Assembly: GCF_004798705.1 (NCBI RefSeq)
Contig: NZ_CP039290.1
Location: 2,418,001-2,482,000, forward strand
DNA: 64,000 nucleotides
Direction of reading: 5' to 3'
Origin: Arthrobacter sp. PAMC25564
Lineage (GTDB): Bacteria; Actinomycetota; Actinomycetes; Actinomycetales; Micrococcaceae
Position 1 is the stretch's first letter; each line of letters begins with the position of its first letter. The translations under genes and the position numbers were made by a program. Positions 41,740 through 50,732 of this stretch are shown here, in pieces. Under the pieces are notes generated by a model that saw only the letters and a program-made list of their open reading frames with translations, was not told the origin of the DNA and did no database searches.

Positions 41740-42312
41740 TTAGTTGACCGTGAGCTGGGTGTACATGCCGGCGGCATAGTGGCCGGGGAGGTTGCAGACC
41801 AGTTCATAGTGCCCCGGGGCCAGCGTGACAGTCACCCAGCCTGACGCGCCGGGCAGGATTCCCTGGCCGGTGCCTTCGGCGCAGGTATTGGAGGCTTCCC
41901 CGAGACTGCCAGTCTCATCGATTTTGGCGTCCCCGCCGATCGGGCGGGTGCCGGGGATCTGGTTGTCAGGAAGGGGAAGGATGACAAGTTCATGGCTGAT
42001 GGTTCCCCCGTTGGTTACCAGGAACGAGACCGTGCCGTGTGCCACCGTGCTCCGGTCGGCCGTCATCCGCATGGCGCCGCCCATTATGGGGTTGGGCCGG
42101 ACCACCATGGGCCCGCCCATGTTGGTCAGTGAAACGCTGACGAGCTGGCCGGATAGATTGGGAGCCAGGCACCGGGTGCGGGACAGAAAACCGGTGCCCC
42201 CGGGATTCACAAGACTGCCCACGAGGCCGGCCGCCACGAGCGACAGGGCGGTCAGAAGAATCACGGCCGCTGCCCCGAGGATGAGCTGACCGCGTCCGGT
42301 CAACGGGTTCAA
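41740..42312 (-). CDS. Membrane-anchored cupredoxin (sulfocyanin-like)
   Basis: The 190-residue protein has an N-terminal membrane anchor (residues 9-33) and a blue-copper domain: the first ligand His is in TISHELVIL and the others form C-x4-H-x4-M in YELVCNLPGHYAAGM. It should carry copper or electrons outside the membrane. The start is TTG, overlapping the stop of the SHOCT gene (TTGA). It is upstream of the copper ATPase on the same strand, 170 bases apart. Confidence 0.85.
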   Translation of the reverse strand: MNPLTGRGQLILGAAAVILLTALSLVAAGLVGSLVNPGGTGFLSRTRCLAPNLSGQLVSVSLTNMGGPMVVRPNPIMGGAMRMTADRSTVAHGTVSFLVTNGGTISHELVILPLPDNQIPGTRPIGGDAKIDETGSLGEASNTCAEGTGQGILPGASGWVTVTLAPGHYELVCNLPGHYAAGMYTQLTVN

Positions 42313-42566
42313 TCCTGGCGCCTGAGCGCCGTGCGCCGGGCCATGAACTCCTGTTCGTCGATTTCCCCCCGGGCGAAGCGCTCATTGAGGATCCGCTCGG
42401 CGTCGTGGTGCGGCGGCCGCAGCGCGGCCGGTCCCTCGCCCGGATGGGTACGCCGGACCAGGAGCACAACGACGGTGACCACGCCGCCCCAGAAAATCAG
42501 CATCAACAGGGCCATGGCCACCCACGCGCCGATACCCCAGCCATGCCCGTACCAGCCATCCATCAT
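42309..42566 (-). CDS. SHOCT-domain membrane protein
   Basis: An 85-residue protein with one membrane helix (residues ~16-38, WVAMALLMLIFWGGVVTVVV) and a C-terminal SHOCT motif (ERILNERFARGEIDEQEFMARR). SHOCT segments are short helical tails thought to mediate oligomerisation. GAGGAGG precedes the first of two adjacent ATGs. It is translationally coupled to the cupredoxin, so it probably assists that protein. Confidence 0.85.
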   Translation of the reverse strand: MMDGWYGHGWGIGAWVAMALLMLIFWGGVVTVVVLLVRRTHPGEGPAALRPPHHDAERILNERFARGEIDEQEFMARRTALRRQD

Positions 42567-42752
42567 GATCAGACCTCCTCGTGTGAAACTACGTCCGGGC
42601 CGCCTCCCGGAACAGGGCACAATGGCCCGGCGGGGTATACGTAGTCGCATCATTGGGCTGCACTGTGAGTCATTGAGGCCGCATCGCCGTGTTACCGGGA
42701 TTCGATGAGGCCCATCATGACGCTGCCCTCATGGTCGAGGATGCCCGGGCTG

Positions 42753-43277
42753 TCACGGGGCCGTCTCTGTTTCCGTGCGGCCGTCCCGGATCTGGTCGTC
42801 GGTCTCCAGCAGGGCCGCGAGGGCGGCCAGGGCGGGAACAGCGTCTTCGATCGCCTTCTGATAGGCCTCCGGCAAGCGTTGAAGAGCCTGCCCGAGCCGG
42901 CGGTCATTGGCTGCCTGCCACGCGCTGAGCACGTCCGTTCCCTTGGCCGTCAGGCTAAGGCTTACGGACCGGCGATCGCCGGGACGGGTCAGGCGTTGCA
43001 CGAGTCCGGAAGTCACCATTTGCTGGACCAGGTTGCTCACCGTGTTGGTGGCCAGGCGCTGGCGCGCAGCAAGTCCACTGACACCCAGGCCCGGTTCATC
43101 GGCCAGACGCTGCAGTACCTCGACCTGGGCCATGGGCAGTGATTCCCACGGAAACTCCTGCCGGACGCTCGAGCGCAGAACCCGGCGCAGGCGTGTGATG
43201 GCGCCGGTCAATGACCAGGCATCGGCTCCGGTCTGGGCCACCCCGGTTTCCTGGAGGGACACCTCGGCCATGTTCAT
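42753..43277 (-). CDS. MarR family regulator
   Basis: The 174-residue protein has the MarR winged helix: MAQVEVLQRLADEPGLGVSGLA, RLATNTVSNLVQQMVTSGLVQRL, then RPGDRRSVSLSLTAKG (wing with D-x-R). It diverges from the MFS-lgt-PBP operon with 42 bases between start codons. The palindrome CTATCGCGATAG in this gap is a probable operator for both directions. Confidence 0.92.
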   Translation of the reverse strand: MNMAEVSLQETGVAQTGADAWSLTGAITRLRRVLRSSVRQEFPWESLPMAQVEVLQRLADEPGLGVSGLAARQRLATNTVSNLVQQMVTSGLVQRLTRPGDRRSVSLSLTAKGTDVLSAWQAANDRRLGQALQRLPEAYQKAIEDAVPALAALAALLETDDQIRDGRTETETAP

Positions 43278-43286
43278 GAAGCCAGC

Positions 43287-43298
43287 CTATCGCGATAG
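43287..43298. promoter_or_regulatory. Probable MarR operator
   Basis: CTATCGCGATAG is a perfect 12-base palindrome, nine bases from the MarR start. A related, weaker repeat GAATAGTTC follows at 43311, echoing GATAGTTC at 43294. The site lies between the divergent regulator and transporter genes. Confidence 0.6.
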
Positions 43299-43319
43299 TT
43301 CCCTGTATAGAATAGTTCT

Positions 43320-44918
43320 GTGACCGAACCACTTTTTCCGCATGCAGCTCTTGCGGGCGTTGGACGACAGCCCTCCCGGGGGTGGCTGTTCAGGGAGCCT
43401 GCGAGGCCGGACTGGATCCGCCGGCGGCCTGGAGCGCCGTGGCTGGTCGTGGCGACGGTATGCATTGGTGCGTTCATGGGCCAACTGGACGCCAGCATCG
43501 TGACGCTGGCGGTTCCGAGCATCAGGACCGACATGAAGGCCCCGCTTTCCCAGGTTGAGTGGGTGGCGCTGATCTATTTGCTGGTGTTGGTGGGGAGTAT
43601 CTCCGCTATTGGCCGTCTGGCGGACATGCTGGGTCGAAAGCTGCTGTACGTCTACGGGTTCGCCCTGTTCACGCTCGCTTCGCTTGCGTGTGGGCTTGCC
43701 CCTGACATCACCTGGCTTCTCGTGGCCCGGGCGGTTCAGGCGGTGGGCGCGGCCATGCTCCAGGCCAACAGTGTGGCGTTGATCCGGACCAGCATGCCGG
43801 CCGGAAAGCTCGGCAAGGCTATCGGCCTTCAGGGTGCGGCGCAGGCCGTCGGGCTGGCCATGGGCCCGTCGGTCGGCGGCCTGCTCATCGGCGCAGGAGG
43901 GTGGCGGTGGGTGTTTTTCGTCAACATCCCTGCGGGGATCATCGGCATACTGCTGGGCTGGTTCCTCCTCCCGCGCACCCATATCAAGGCCCCCCGGACC
44001 GGGATGGACTGGCTGGGACTGGTGTTTTTGATGCCCGCCGTCGGGGCCCTGCTTCTGGCGCTGTCCGAGGCGTCCAGGCTCGGGTTTGGCAGCCTGATTG
44101 TCCTGGCGCTGCTGGTATCGTCGCTGATTCTTTGCATCCTTTTTGTCTTATGGGAGCGCCGGACAGCACACCCGCTGGTGGACCTTTCCCTGTTCAGGAC
44201 GGGAACGTTCAGCCGGGGCATCGCGACGGGTTTGCTGAGTTATCTGGTGCTCTTCGGGATCCTTTTCGTGACACCGTTGTATCTGGAATCGGCGCATTCC
44301 CTTCCGTCAGCACAGGCGGGCCTGCTCTTGACGGTCCTTCCCGTCGCCCTGGCCCTCGTGGCGCCCGTTGCGGGGATGATGGCGGACAGGTTCGGCGTCC
44401 GTGTGCCGACGTCTACCGGCATGGGCCTGACCGTGGCTGCGCTTGTCATACTGGGTCTTTCGTCAGGCAACTTGTGGGCCATGGGTGCCGCCCTGGCAGT
44501 CATGGGACTGGGTCTGGGGCTGTTCACTCCGGCCAACAACGCAGCCGTTGCAGCGGCCGGCCATGACCACCAGGCGGGAATGGTCAGCGGAGTGTTGAAC
44601 ATGACCAGAGGAGTGGGAACCTCCCTGGGCGTCGCGCTCGGGGCCGTCGCCTACTCGTTGGCCGCCGGCGTCAGCGGCGGCGCGGCGGGGCCGGCCTCCT
44701 CCGCGCTCGGCTTCCGGATGGCCGTGGCGCTTTTTGCCGTCCTGGGCGTGGTCGCCGCAGTGCTCTCACTCCTTGGCCGGCAGCTCCCGGCCCAAAGGCG
44801 CCCGGGGGGAGTGCTCCGGCTCCGGGGGATCCGCCCGGCCGGTCCCCGGGACCGGCCACGCATACTTCCGCCCCGAACCACTCCCGACAGGATCCTTCCC
44901 CGCTATGACTGCCAGTGA
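43320..44918 (+). CDS. MFS multidrug efflux transporter (DHA2, 14-helix)
   Basis: A 532-residue EmrB/QacA-type protein: motif A-like GRLADMLGRKLLY, helix 1 motif GAFMGQLDASIVTLAVPSI (acidic D), and motif C-like GAAQAVGLAMGPSVGGLL. About 14 helices are followed by an unusual ~40-residue Arg/Pro-rich tail that overlaps lgt by 14 bases. GTG is the start. It is controlled in all likelihood by the divergent MarR protein and exports a hydrophobic drug or metabolite. Confidence 0.9.
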   Translation: MTEPLFPHAALAGVGRQPSRGWLFREPARPDWIRRRPGAPWLVVATVCIGAFMGQLDASIVTLAVPSIRTDMKAPLSQVEWVALIYLLVLVGSISAIGRLADMLGRKLLYVYGFALFTLASLACGLAPDITWLLVARAVQAVGAAMLQANSVALIRTSMPAGKLGKAIGLQGAAQAVGLAMGPSVGGLLIGAGGWRWVFFVNIPAGIIGILLGWFLLPRTHIKAPRTGMDWLGLVFLMPAVGALLLALSEASRLGFGSLIVLALLVSSLILCILFVLWERRTAHPLVDLSLFRTGTFSRGIATGLLSYLVLFGILFVTPLYLESAHSLPSAQAGLLLTVLPVALALVAPVAGMMADRFGVRVPTSTGMGLTVAALVILGLSSGNLWAMGAALAVMGLGLGLFTPANNAAVAAAGHDHQAGMVSGVLNMTRGVGTSLGVALGAVAYSLAAGVSGGAAGPASSALGFRMAVALFAVLGVVAAVLSLLGRQLPAQRRPGGVLRLRGIRPAGPRDRPRILPPRTTPDRILPRYDCQ

Positions 44919-45834
44919 ATCCTTCATTCCGTCCCCGACCGTCAGCGCCTTCCAGATGGGCCCGCTGACCATCCACTTCTATGCCCTCTGCATCATGGCC
45001 GGCATCGCTGTGGCCGTCTGGCTCGGATCCCGCCGCTGGGCGGCCCGCGGCGGCCACCCTGGTCAGGTGCTGGACATCTGCCTGTGGGCTATCCCGGCAG
45101 GGATTATCGGCGGCCGGATCTACCATGTCATCACCGATCCTGAACTGTACTTCCTTCCCGGCAGGAACCCCTGGAACGCGTTCGCCATCTGGGACGGCGG
45201 CCTGGGGATCTGGGGCGCGATCGCCCTGGGGTGTCTGGGTGCCTGGATCGGCTGCCGCCGGGCAAACGTCCCATTGGTTGCCTTCCTGGACTCGGTGGCA
45301 CCGGGTGTGCTCTTTGCCCAGGCGCTGGGCCGGTGGGGGAACTGGTTCAACAACGAGCTCTACGGGGATCCGACCGCACTGCCGTGGAAACTTCAGATCC
45401 ACCAGATGGACACCGCCACCGGATCTGTGCTCACCGACGCCTCCGGTGCCCCGGTCGTCCTCGGCTATTTCCAGCCCACGTTCCTGTACGAATCCCTCTG
45501 GTGCGTGGCGGCCGGATTCCTGATCCTGTACCTTGACCGGCGATTCAGCCTCGGCGCCGGGAGCGTCTTCGCGCTCTATGTCGCGGGCTACACCGCCGGA
45601 CGGTTTGTCTTTGAACTGATGCGCTCCGACTACGCCAACCTGATCCTGGGGCTCAGGGTGAACACCTGGGTCGCGGCACTGATCTTCCTGGCGGGCACCG
45701 TCGGATTTGTGCTGCTGTACCGCCCTGAACGTTCTGTCGCCATCCGCGCCGCCGACGCCGCCGGGCAACCGCCGTCGTCCGGCCCGTGGCCGAAACCAGA
45801 GTCCACGCCGAAGGAACACGCCGATGCTCAGTAA
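44905..45834 (+). CDS. lgt: Prolipoprotein diacylglyceryl transferase
   Basis: The 309-residue protein contains the Lgt core: IHFYALCIMAGIAVAVW, GGRIYHV, GRWGNWFNNELYG (the N-x-x-N/E signature with the essential Arg nearby) and QPTFLYESLW. Seven helices are expected. It attaches diacylglycerol to the lipobox Cys of exported preproteins. It sits in an accessory operon rather than near metabolic housekeeping genes, so it may be a second copy. The ATG lies within the MFS gene and the end overlaps the PBP gene by 11 bases. Confidence 0.93.
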   Translation: MTASESFIPSPTVSAFQMGPLTIHFYALCIMAGIAVAVWLGSRRWAARGGHPGQVLDICLWAIPAGIIGGRIYHVITDPELYFLPGRNPWNAFAIWDGGLGIWGAIALGCLGAWIGCRRANVPLVAFLDSVAPGVLFAQALGRWGNWFNNELYGDPTALPWKLQIHQMDTATGSVLTDASGAPVVLGYFQPTFLYESLWCVAAGFLILYLDRRFSLGAGSVFALYVAGYTAGRFVFELMRSDYANLILGLRVNTWVAALIFLAGTVGFVLLYRPERSVAIRAADAAGQPPSSGPWPKPESTPKEHADAQ

Positions 45835-47935
45835 GGACTCACAATGGCGGAAAATCCTCTCCTTCGTTGTTGCCGGCGTACTCTGCGGCGTCCTGGCCGC
45901 GGGACTTTTCCTTCCCGGGGCCGCGGTTGCGGGAACAGTCGTGAGCAATTCGATCGGCATGTTTGACCGGCTGCCTGATGAGCTGGACATGAACGCACCG
46001 CCCCAGTCCTCGACGGTGCTGGCCAACGACGGGTCCGTGATTGCCACCTTCTACGCGGAAAACCGGGTACCCGTGGCACTGGAGAAGATGTCCCCGTTCA
46101 TCCGGGACGGCATCGTCTCCATCGAGGACGCACGTTTCTACCAGCACGGCGGAATCGACACCACCGGGATCCTCCGGGCCCTCGTGGTGACCGCCCAGGG
46201 CGGCCGCCAAGGCGCCTCGACTATTACGCAGCAGTACGTGAACAACATGATCATCGAATCCCTCGTTGCCCAGGGCAAAGGCGACCAGGTCAAGCTCGGC
46301 TCCGCCAAAACCGTCGGCGACAAGCTACGGGAAATGAAGCTCGCCATTGCCCTGGAGACCAAATACTCCAAGGACCAGATCCTGCAGGGCTACCTGAACG
46401 TCGTCTATTTCGGCAACGGCGCCTACGGCATCGACGCCGCAGCCAAAGAATACTTCAACGTCCCGGCGAGTGGCCTCACGCTGCCCGAAGCCGCAGCGCT
46501 GGCCGGCGTCGTGAACAGCCCCGTCTACTACGACCCTCTCACCCAACCAGACCACGTCGTGGCCCGCAGGAACGAAGTCCTGGACAAAATGCTCCAGCAA
46601 GGACATATCACCGCGGCCGAGCATGACGCGGCGACGAAAGCGCCGATCGGTCTGAACGTCCATCCGAGCAGCCAGGGCTGTTTCGGTGCGGTGGCGGCAC
46701 CGTATTTTTGCGACTACATCCAGCGGCTGATCCTTAACGACCCGGCCTTCGGGGCCGATGAGACTGCCCGCAAAAAACTCCTGTATCTGGGCGGGCTCAC
46801 CATCCGCACGACACTGGACCCCAAGCTTCAAAAGGTGGCCCAGGACCAGGTCAACGCGTCCATGCCTGCCGCCGATCCCCTGCAGCGCGGTTCCTCGCTC
46901 GTCAGTGTCCAGCCCGGCACCGGCAAGGTGCTGACCATGGCGCAGAACACCGTTTACAACCCCGCTACGGCGCCCGGAAACTACACCGGAAACTTCGCAT
47001 TGCCGGAGAAGGACGCCACCGGCCAGCCGCTCGACGGCGCGGGCGGGTTCCAGATCGGGTCCACCATGAAACCGTTCATCTTCGCCGAGTGGCTCAACTC
47101 CGGAAAATCAATGGCCACCCAGCTGGACGGATCGGTTCGCGTCTACAGGGCCGGCTACCCCTGGAAAAACTCCTGCGGCACCACCACAGGCTCCTATGAC
47201 CCTGCCCTCGGCCAGACCCCGCTGCCGAACGACGACCCTGACCACTACTACCGGATGAGCGTCCTGCAGGGCCTGTACCAGTCCATCAACACCATCACCT
47301 TCCAGTCCGCTGCCCAGCTGGATTTCTGCAACATCCAGAAGATGGCGACGGCGGCAGGAGTCGCGAACGGGCACACGAACCAGCCCTACGACCTGTCCAG
47401 CATCGCCAGCCTGATCGGCACCCAGGACGTCGCTCCGCTGTCCATGGCCAACGCCTACGCCACGTTCGCCGCGAAGGGAGTGCATTGCGACCCGATCGCC
47501 CTGGACTCGGTGACGGGTCCGCACGGACGGAACTATCCCGTGCCTGGCGCGGACTGCCGGCAAGCTATCGACCCTGATGTCGCCGCCGGCGTCACCTACG
47601 CACTCAAGAACGTGCTCACGAAAGGCTCCGGCTACAATATCCCGGTCAACAAGAGCTATGACATCTTCGCCAAAACCGGCACCACCGACGGAAACTCCAT
47701 GACCTGGACCGTCGGTGCCACCTCGGGCATATCCACGGCCTCATGGTTCGGAAGCTACCAAGGCATTGGTCCACGCTGGGTCAACCAGAACGTCACGATC
47801 AACGGAAAATACTATGCCGCCGTCGACGGGGCCGATATTGCAGGCGGCCAGTGGGGGCGTCTGATGAACGCCGCGGCGCCGCAGTTCTCCACAGCACCCT
47901 TCGCCTTGCCGCCGGCTGCCATGCTGGGACGATGA
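45824..47935 (+). CDS. Class A penicillin-binding protein
   Basis: A 703-residue bifunctional enzyme: one membrane anchor (residues 10-35), a glycosyltransferase domain with catalytic Glu in SIEDARFYQHGGID and GASTITQQYVNN, then a transpeptidase domain with the nucleophile in GSTMKPF, the SIN triad and KTGTTDG. It polymerises and cross-links peptidoglycan. No PASTA domain is present. As third gene of a MarR-linked MFS-lgt-PBP operon it may replace a drug-sensitive PBP; that is inference. Confidence 0.93.
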   Translation: MLSKDSQWRKILSFVVAGVLCGVLAAGLFLPGAAVAGTVVSNSIGMFDRLPDELDMNAPPQSSTVLANDGSVIATFYAENRVPVALEKMSPFIRDGIVSIEDARFYQHGGIDTTGILRALVVTAQGGRQGASTITQQYVNNMIIESLVAQGKGDQVKLGSAKTVGDKLREMKLAIALETKYSKDQILQGYLNVVYFGNGAYGIDAAAKEYFNVPASGLTLPEAAALAGVVNSPVYYDPLTQPDHVVARRNEVLDKMLQQGHITAAEHDAATKAPIGLNVHPSSQGCFGAVAAPYFCDYIQRLILNDPAFGADETARKKLLYLGGLTIRTTLDPKLQKVAQDQVNASMPAADPLQRGSSLVSVQPGTGKVLTMAQNTVYNPATAPGNYTGNFALPEKDATGQPLDGAGGFQIGSTMKPFIFAEWLNSGKSMATQLDGSVRVYRAGYPWKNSCGTTTGSYDPALGQTPLPNDDPDHYYRMSVLQGLYQSINTITFQSAAQLDFCNIQKMATAAGVANGHTNQPYDLSSIASLIGTQDVAPLSMANAYATFAAKGVHCDPIALDSVTGPHGRNYPVPGADCRQAIDPDVAAGVTYALKNVLTKGSGYNIPVNKSYDIFAKTGTTDGNSMTWTVGATSGISTASWFGSYQGIGPRWVNQNVTINGKYYAAVDGADIAGGQWGRLMNAAAPQFSTAPFALPPAAMLGR

Positions 47936-48059
47936 GGCTGGCCGGTACAGCCACGACCAGATACGCCGGGACCGTGGCGGCTGCAAGCGAGCTCCGTGCC
48001 GGCCACCACAGGATGTTGCCGGGCCAAAGGCTGGCCCCGCTGTAATTGAAGGAGCCGTT

Positions 48060-48438
48060 ATGCCGAACACCGAATTTTCGAACGATATATCGGAAGGCCA
48101 GACCGTGCGGGGCGTTCTGGTCCACTTCGCTGGACCGGCCGGGAGGGCCGGGCTCGCTGCAGCGCGCGGCTAACGCAGTGGCAGCCCTCGCTCCGGGTGT
48201 CCCTGTGGAGGTCGTTGTCCAGGGGCCGGGAGTGGTTCTGTTGGCCACAGCTTCAACGCTGGGAGAGTCCATCAGCGAAGCCCTCGGCCAGGGCATCCGG
48301 ATCCTTGCCTGCGGGAACAGCCTGCGTTCGGTGGGGCGGACGCCGGGGGAGCTTCTTCCCGGTGTCGATTCCGTGCCGGCGGCCATTGCCCATCTGGCGG
48401 CGCGGCAGTGGGAAGGCCGGGCCTACATCCGCCTGTGA
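48060..48438 (+). pseudogene. Frameshifted DsrE-family gene
   Basis: A normal start (AAGGAG seven bases before ATG 48060) opens a frame reading RGVLVHFAGPAGRAG that ends at a TAA near 48173. The continuation of the fold, GSLQRAANAVAALAPGVPVEVV, then VVQGPGV, ILACGNSL and AARQWEGRAYI, lies in the next frame from about 48150 to the stop at 48438. The two parts join into one DsrE-like protein if one base is skipped within the G/C-rich run at 48140-48165. It is either a pseudogene or a sequencing error; its product would belong with the sulfur genes nearby. Confidence 0.75.
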
Positions 48439-48449
48439 TGCCGGTGCCA

Positions 48450-49052
48450 TCAGGCGTCGGGGCCGCCCGACGGACCGGGTTTGGTGGGAAAGAGCGGCCG
48501 GCAGGTAGTGCACACATCGCCTGTCTCTCCATCGGCGGAGGGTGATACGGCTTTCCGCTCGAGTTCGAGGCGCTCCCGCAGCGCCCAGCCCAACAAGGCC
48601 AGGGAGAGAAGTGCGAAGGCGGGCTGGATCACCCCCGTCAGCACTGCGGGGGCAGAGCCGGCGAACAGACTAGCGGCTAGGGTCCCCTGGCCGGTGGAGG
48701 TTGCGATCACCAGTCCGGTAAGGCCAAGCACCGGCCAACGGGTGTCGCAAACGGTGGCCTCGGCACCGATAGGTGCGCCGAGGTAGCTGCCGAGCACCAG
48801 TCCCGTCAGGAGTGATCCGGCTGTGACAATCAGGACATTCCACCAAGCGGCACCGGTGGCTGTCGTCATATCGTTCAGTGAGACGACAACAGCCGCGGCG
48901 GCGCTAGCAGCGATACCAGTGGCGGCCGCCCGTGACCACTGCCAGCTGCGGAGTTGGCGCCAGTCACGGCCCAGGGAATCCAGCCGTGCATGAATCCTTC
49001 CACGGCCGGCCTCGGCCAAGATTTCTTGCTCGATCCGGCTGTTCCTATCCAT
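48450..49052 (-). CDS. Four-helix hypothetical membrane protein
   Basis: The 200-residue protein has a charged helical head (MDRNSRIEQEIL, GRIHARLDSLGRDWRQLRSW) and four hydrophobic helices, then a soluble tail with a Cys pair (GDVCTTCRPLFPTKPG). I do not recognise the family. It is nine bases downstream of an MFS gene on the same strand, so it may be co-transcribed. AGGAGCC precedes the ATG. Confidence 0.6.
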   Translation of the reverse strand: MDRNSRIEQEILAEAGRGRIHARLDSLGRDWRQLRSWQWSRAAATGIAASAAAAVVVSLNDMTTATGAAWWNVLIVTAGSLLTGLVLGSYLGAPIGAEATVCDTRWPVLGLTGLVIATSTGQGTLAASLFAGSAPAVLTGVIQPAFALLSLALLGWALRERLELERKAVSPSADGETGDVCTTCRPLFPTKPGPSGGPDA

Positions 49053-49060
49053 GTCGGCTC

Positions 49061-50356
49061 CTAGCTGGTCACGGGTTTTGCGTGCGCCGATGCGCGGCGG
49101 CCGTGCAGCAAGGTCCAGATGACCACGACAGCCACCAGGGCCATCGCGAGGAAACCCAGTCCGGAGTAGCCCACCGAGGCCAGGACCGGGCCCGCCAGGG
49201 CCCCGCCGAGAGCGCCGGCAGCATTCATGCTCAAATCCGAGAGGCCCTGGATGGCGGGCCGGTCCTGGATGTGGACCGATTCCGCGACCATGGCAGAACC
49301 TGCCACTACCGAAGCCGACCATCCGAGTCCGAGCAGGACGAGGCTGACCGTGACTCCGGTGCGGGAGTCCGCTGCGACACCGGCGATCAGCAGGGAGGCC
49401 AGAAGCATGGCCTGGCCAAGCAGCACGACGCGCAGCCTGCCGGCTTTGTCCGCCAGCCACCCGAAGACGGGGGAGAGGGCGTACATCCCCGCGATGTGCA
49501 GGCTGATGGTGAAGCCTACGATTACCAGGCTTGCTCCGTGTTCGCGCAGGTGGACCGGGGTCATGGACATCAGCGCCACCATCGTGGCGTGGCTGAGTGC
49601 GACGGCGGCCACCGCGTAGCGCGCCCCCGGGTTGCTGCGCAGTATCAGGGAGCCGCTCCGTGGCCGGGGCGCCTCGACGCTTAGCTCGCGCAGCGACATC
49701 GCCGCCAGCAGCGGGTCGGGGCGCAGCCCGGTCAGGTACACGAGGGCCGCGGCCAGCTGCGCGGCCACGGAGAAGGCGAAGGCGCCCGTCAGGGGCGGCA
49801 GGCCGAGCACGGAGCCCACGGCTTCGCCCGGACCGAAGAGGTTGGGGCCAAGCACTGCCCCGATGGTGGTGGACCAGACGACGATCGAGAGGTCCCGCGC
49901 CCTGGTGCCGGGCCGGGCAAGGTCAGTGGCGGCGAACCTGGCCTGCAGGTTGACCGCGGAACCCGCCCCGAGCAGCATCAAACCAAGCAGCAGCAGGGGA
50001 AAGACCGACACCGAGGCCGAGGTAATGGCAATGACGGCGCCGGTTCCGGCGATGAGCGCCCCGGTGGAGAGCGACATCCGCCGTCCCCGGGCGACCGCGA
50101 GCCGGGCAAGGGGCACGGCAGCGACGGCCGCCCCGAGGGTGCTCATCGTGGCGGCCATGCCCGACCATGCCGGCGATCCGGAAAGCTGTGCCGCGAGCAG
50201 GGAGCCGAGGGACAACGTCGCGCCCATCCCGATCCCGCCAAGGATCTGGCCGCCGACCAGCACGGAGACCACTTTGCGCTGAGGCGGGACGCCAACGGCG
50301 TGGCCGGCCAGGGAAGCGAGGGGCGGTCGTCCTGTGGACCCGGGAGTTGTTACCAT
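49061..50356 (-). CDS. MFS transporter behind a CstR-type operator
   Basis: A 431-residue 12-helix MFS protein: PLARLAVARGRRMSLSTGALIAG (motif A-like, cytoplasmic loop 2-3), a second similar loop GWLADKAGRLRVVLLGQ, and helices throughout. The substrate is unknown. A 16-base ATACCCC-type palindrome ends 17 bases upstream of the ATG, which strongly suggests induction by the persulfide/sulfide regulator of this island. Export of a sulfur compound or thiol is a reasonable guess only. Confidence 0.82.
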   Translation of the reverse strand: MVTTPGSTGRPPLASLAGHAVGVPPQRKVVSVLVGGQILGGIGMGATLSLGSLLAAQLSGSPAWSGMAATMSTLGAAVAAVPLARLAVARGRRMSLSTGALIAGTGAVIAITSASVSVFPLLLLGLMLLGAGSAVNLQARFAATDLARPGTRARDLSIVVWSTTIGAVLGPNLFGPGEAVGSVLGLPPLTGAFAFSVAAQLAAALVYLTGLRPDPLLAAMSLRELSVEAPRPRSGSLILRSNPGARYAVAAVALSHATMVALMSMTPVHLREHGASLVIVGFTISLHIAGMYALSPVFGWLADKAGRLRVVLLGQAMLLASLLIAGVAADSRTGVTVSLVLLGLGWSASVVAGSAMVAESVHIQDRPAIQGLSDLSMNAAGALGGALAGPVLASVGYSGLGFLAMALVAVVVIWTLLHGRRASAHAKPVTS

Positions 50357-50372
50357 TATCCCAGTCTTCCAG

Positions 50373-50388
50373 ATACCCCAAGGGGTAT
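50373..50388. promoter_or_regulatory. CstR-type operator (MFS side)
   Basis: ATACCCCAAGGGGTAT, an almost perfect 16-base palindrome, lies immediately upstream of the MFS gene on the minus strand. Confidence 0.85.
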
Positions 50389-50418
50389 GCAAGAGGATCC
50401 CGCGGGGCTTGGCAAGCG

Positions 50419-50434
50419 ATACCCCTGGGGGTAT
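50419..50434. promoter_or_regulatory. CstR-type operator (small Cys-rich protein side)
   Basis: ATACCCCTGGGGGTAT, 16 bases, lies 36 bases upstream of the 38-residue cysteine-rich gene on the plus strand and 46 bases from the MFS-side copy, so each divergent gene has its own site. Confidence 0.85.
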
Positions 50435-50470
50435 TATTGATTGTGTAGCCACCCCATCCGAGGAGTCAAA

Positions 50471-50587
50471 ATGTGCAGTCCCGTCCGTTGCAACAAATGT
50501 GGAAAGATCACCTGGGCCGGCTGCGGCGAGCATGTCGAATCGGTCATGGCCGACGTTCCGGTGGAACAGCGCTGCACCTGCGGCTGA
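50471..50587 (+). CDS. 38-residue cysteine-rich protein (paralogue 1)
   Basis: A tiny protein read from ATG with GAGGAG six bases upstream. Its six cysteines fall in a C-x-N-K-C, W-A-G-C-G-x-H-V and a final R-C-T-C-G, which could form a zinc ribbon or a persulfide-carrying site. It shares the pattern C-x2-C-x-K-x-T-W-A-G-C-G-x-H-V-x-x-V-M-x-x-V-P-x-x-x-R-C with the 55-residue protein at 54161. Both genes stand directly behind CstR-type palindromes. No function is known to me. Confidence 0.85.
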   Translation: MCSPVRCNKCGKITWAGCGEHVESVMADVPVEQRCTCG

Positions 50588-50732
50588 CCCGACGGTCCAG
50601 GACCTGCCCGGCAATCCGTCCCCGGAGCCCGGGGACGCGTTGCCGGGAACTGCGGGCCACTTGAGGCCGGTGGAAGCAGTGGAGCGATCGGACACACCGT
50701 GGCGATTTTCTCGGCCGCGGCCGGCTTGTGAC

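Noticed and set aside
42631..42640. CGGGGTATAC, a possible half operator upstream of the SHOCT-cupredoxin genes
   Set aside because: Only one GGGGTAT arm is present and the other side is not complementary, unlike the eight full palindromes elsewhere.
48887..48896. ACGACAAC-like stretch as a second copy of the palindrome at 33894
   Set aside because: Only a short core matches and there is no inverted partner; it lies within a coding region.
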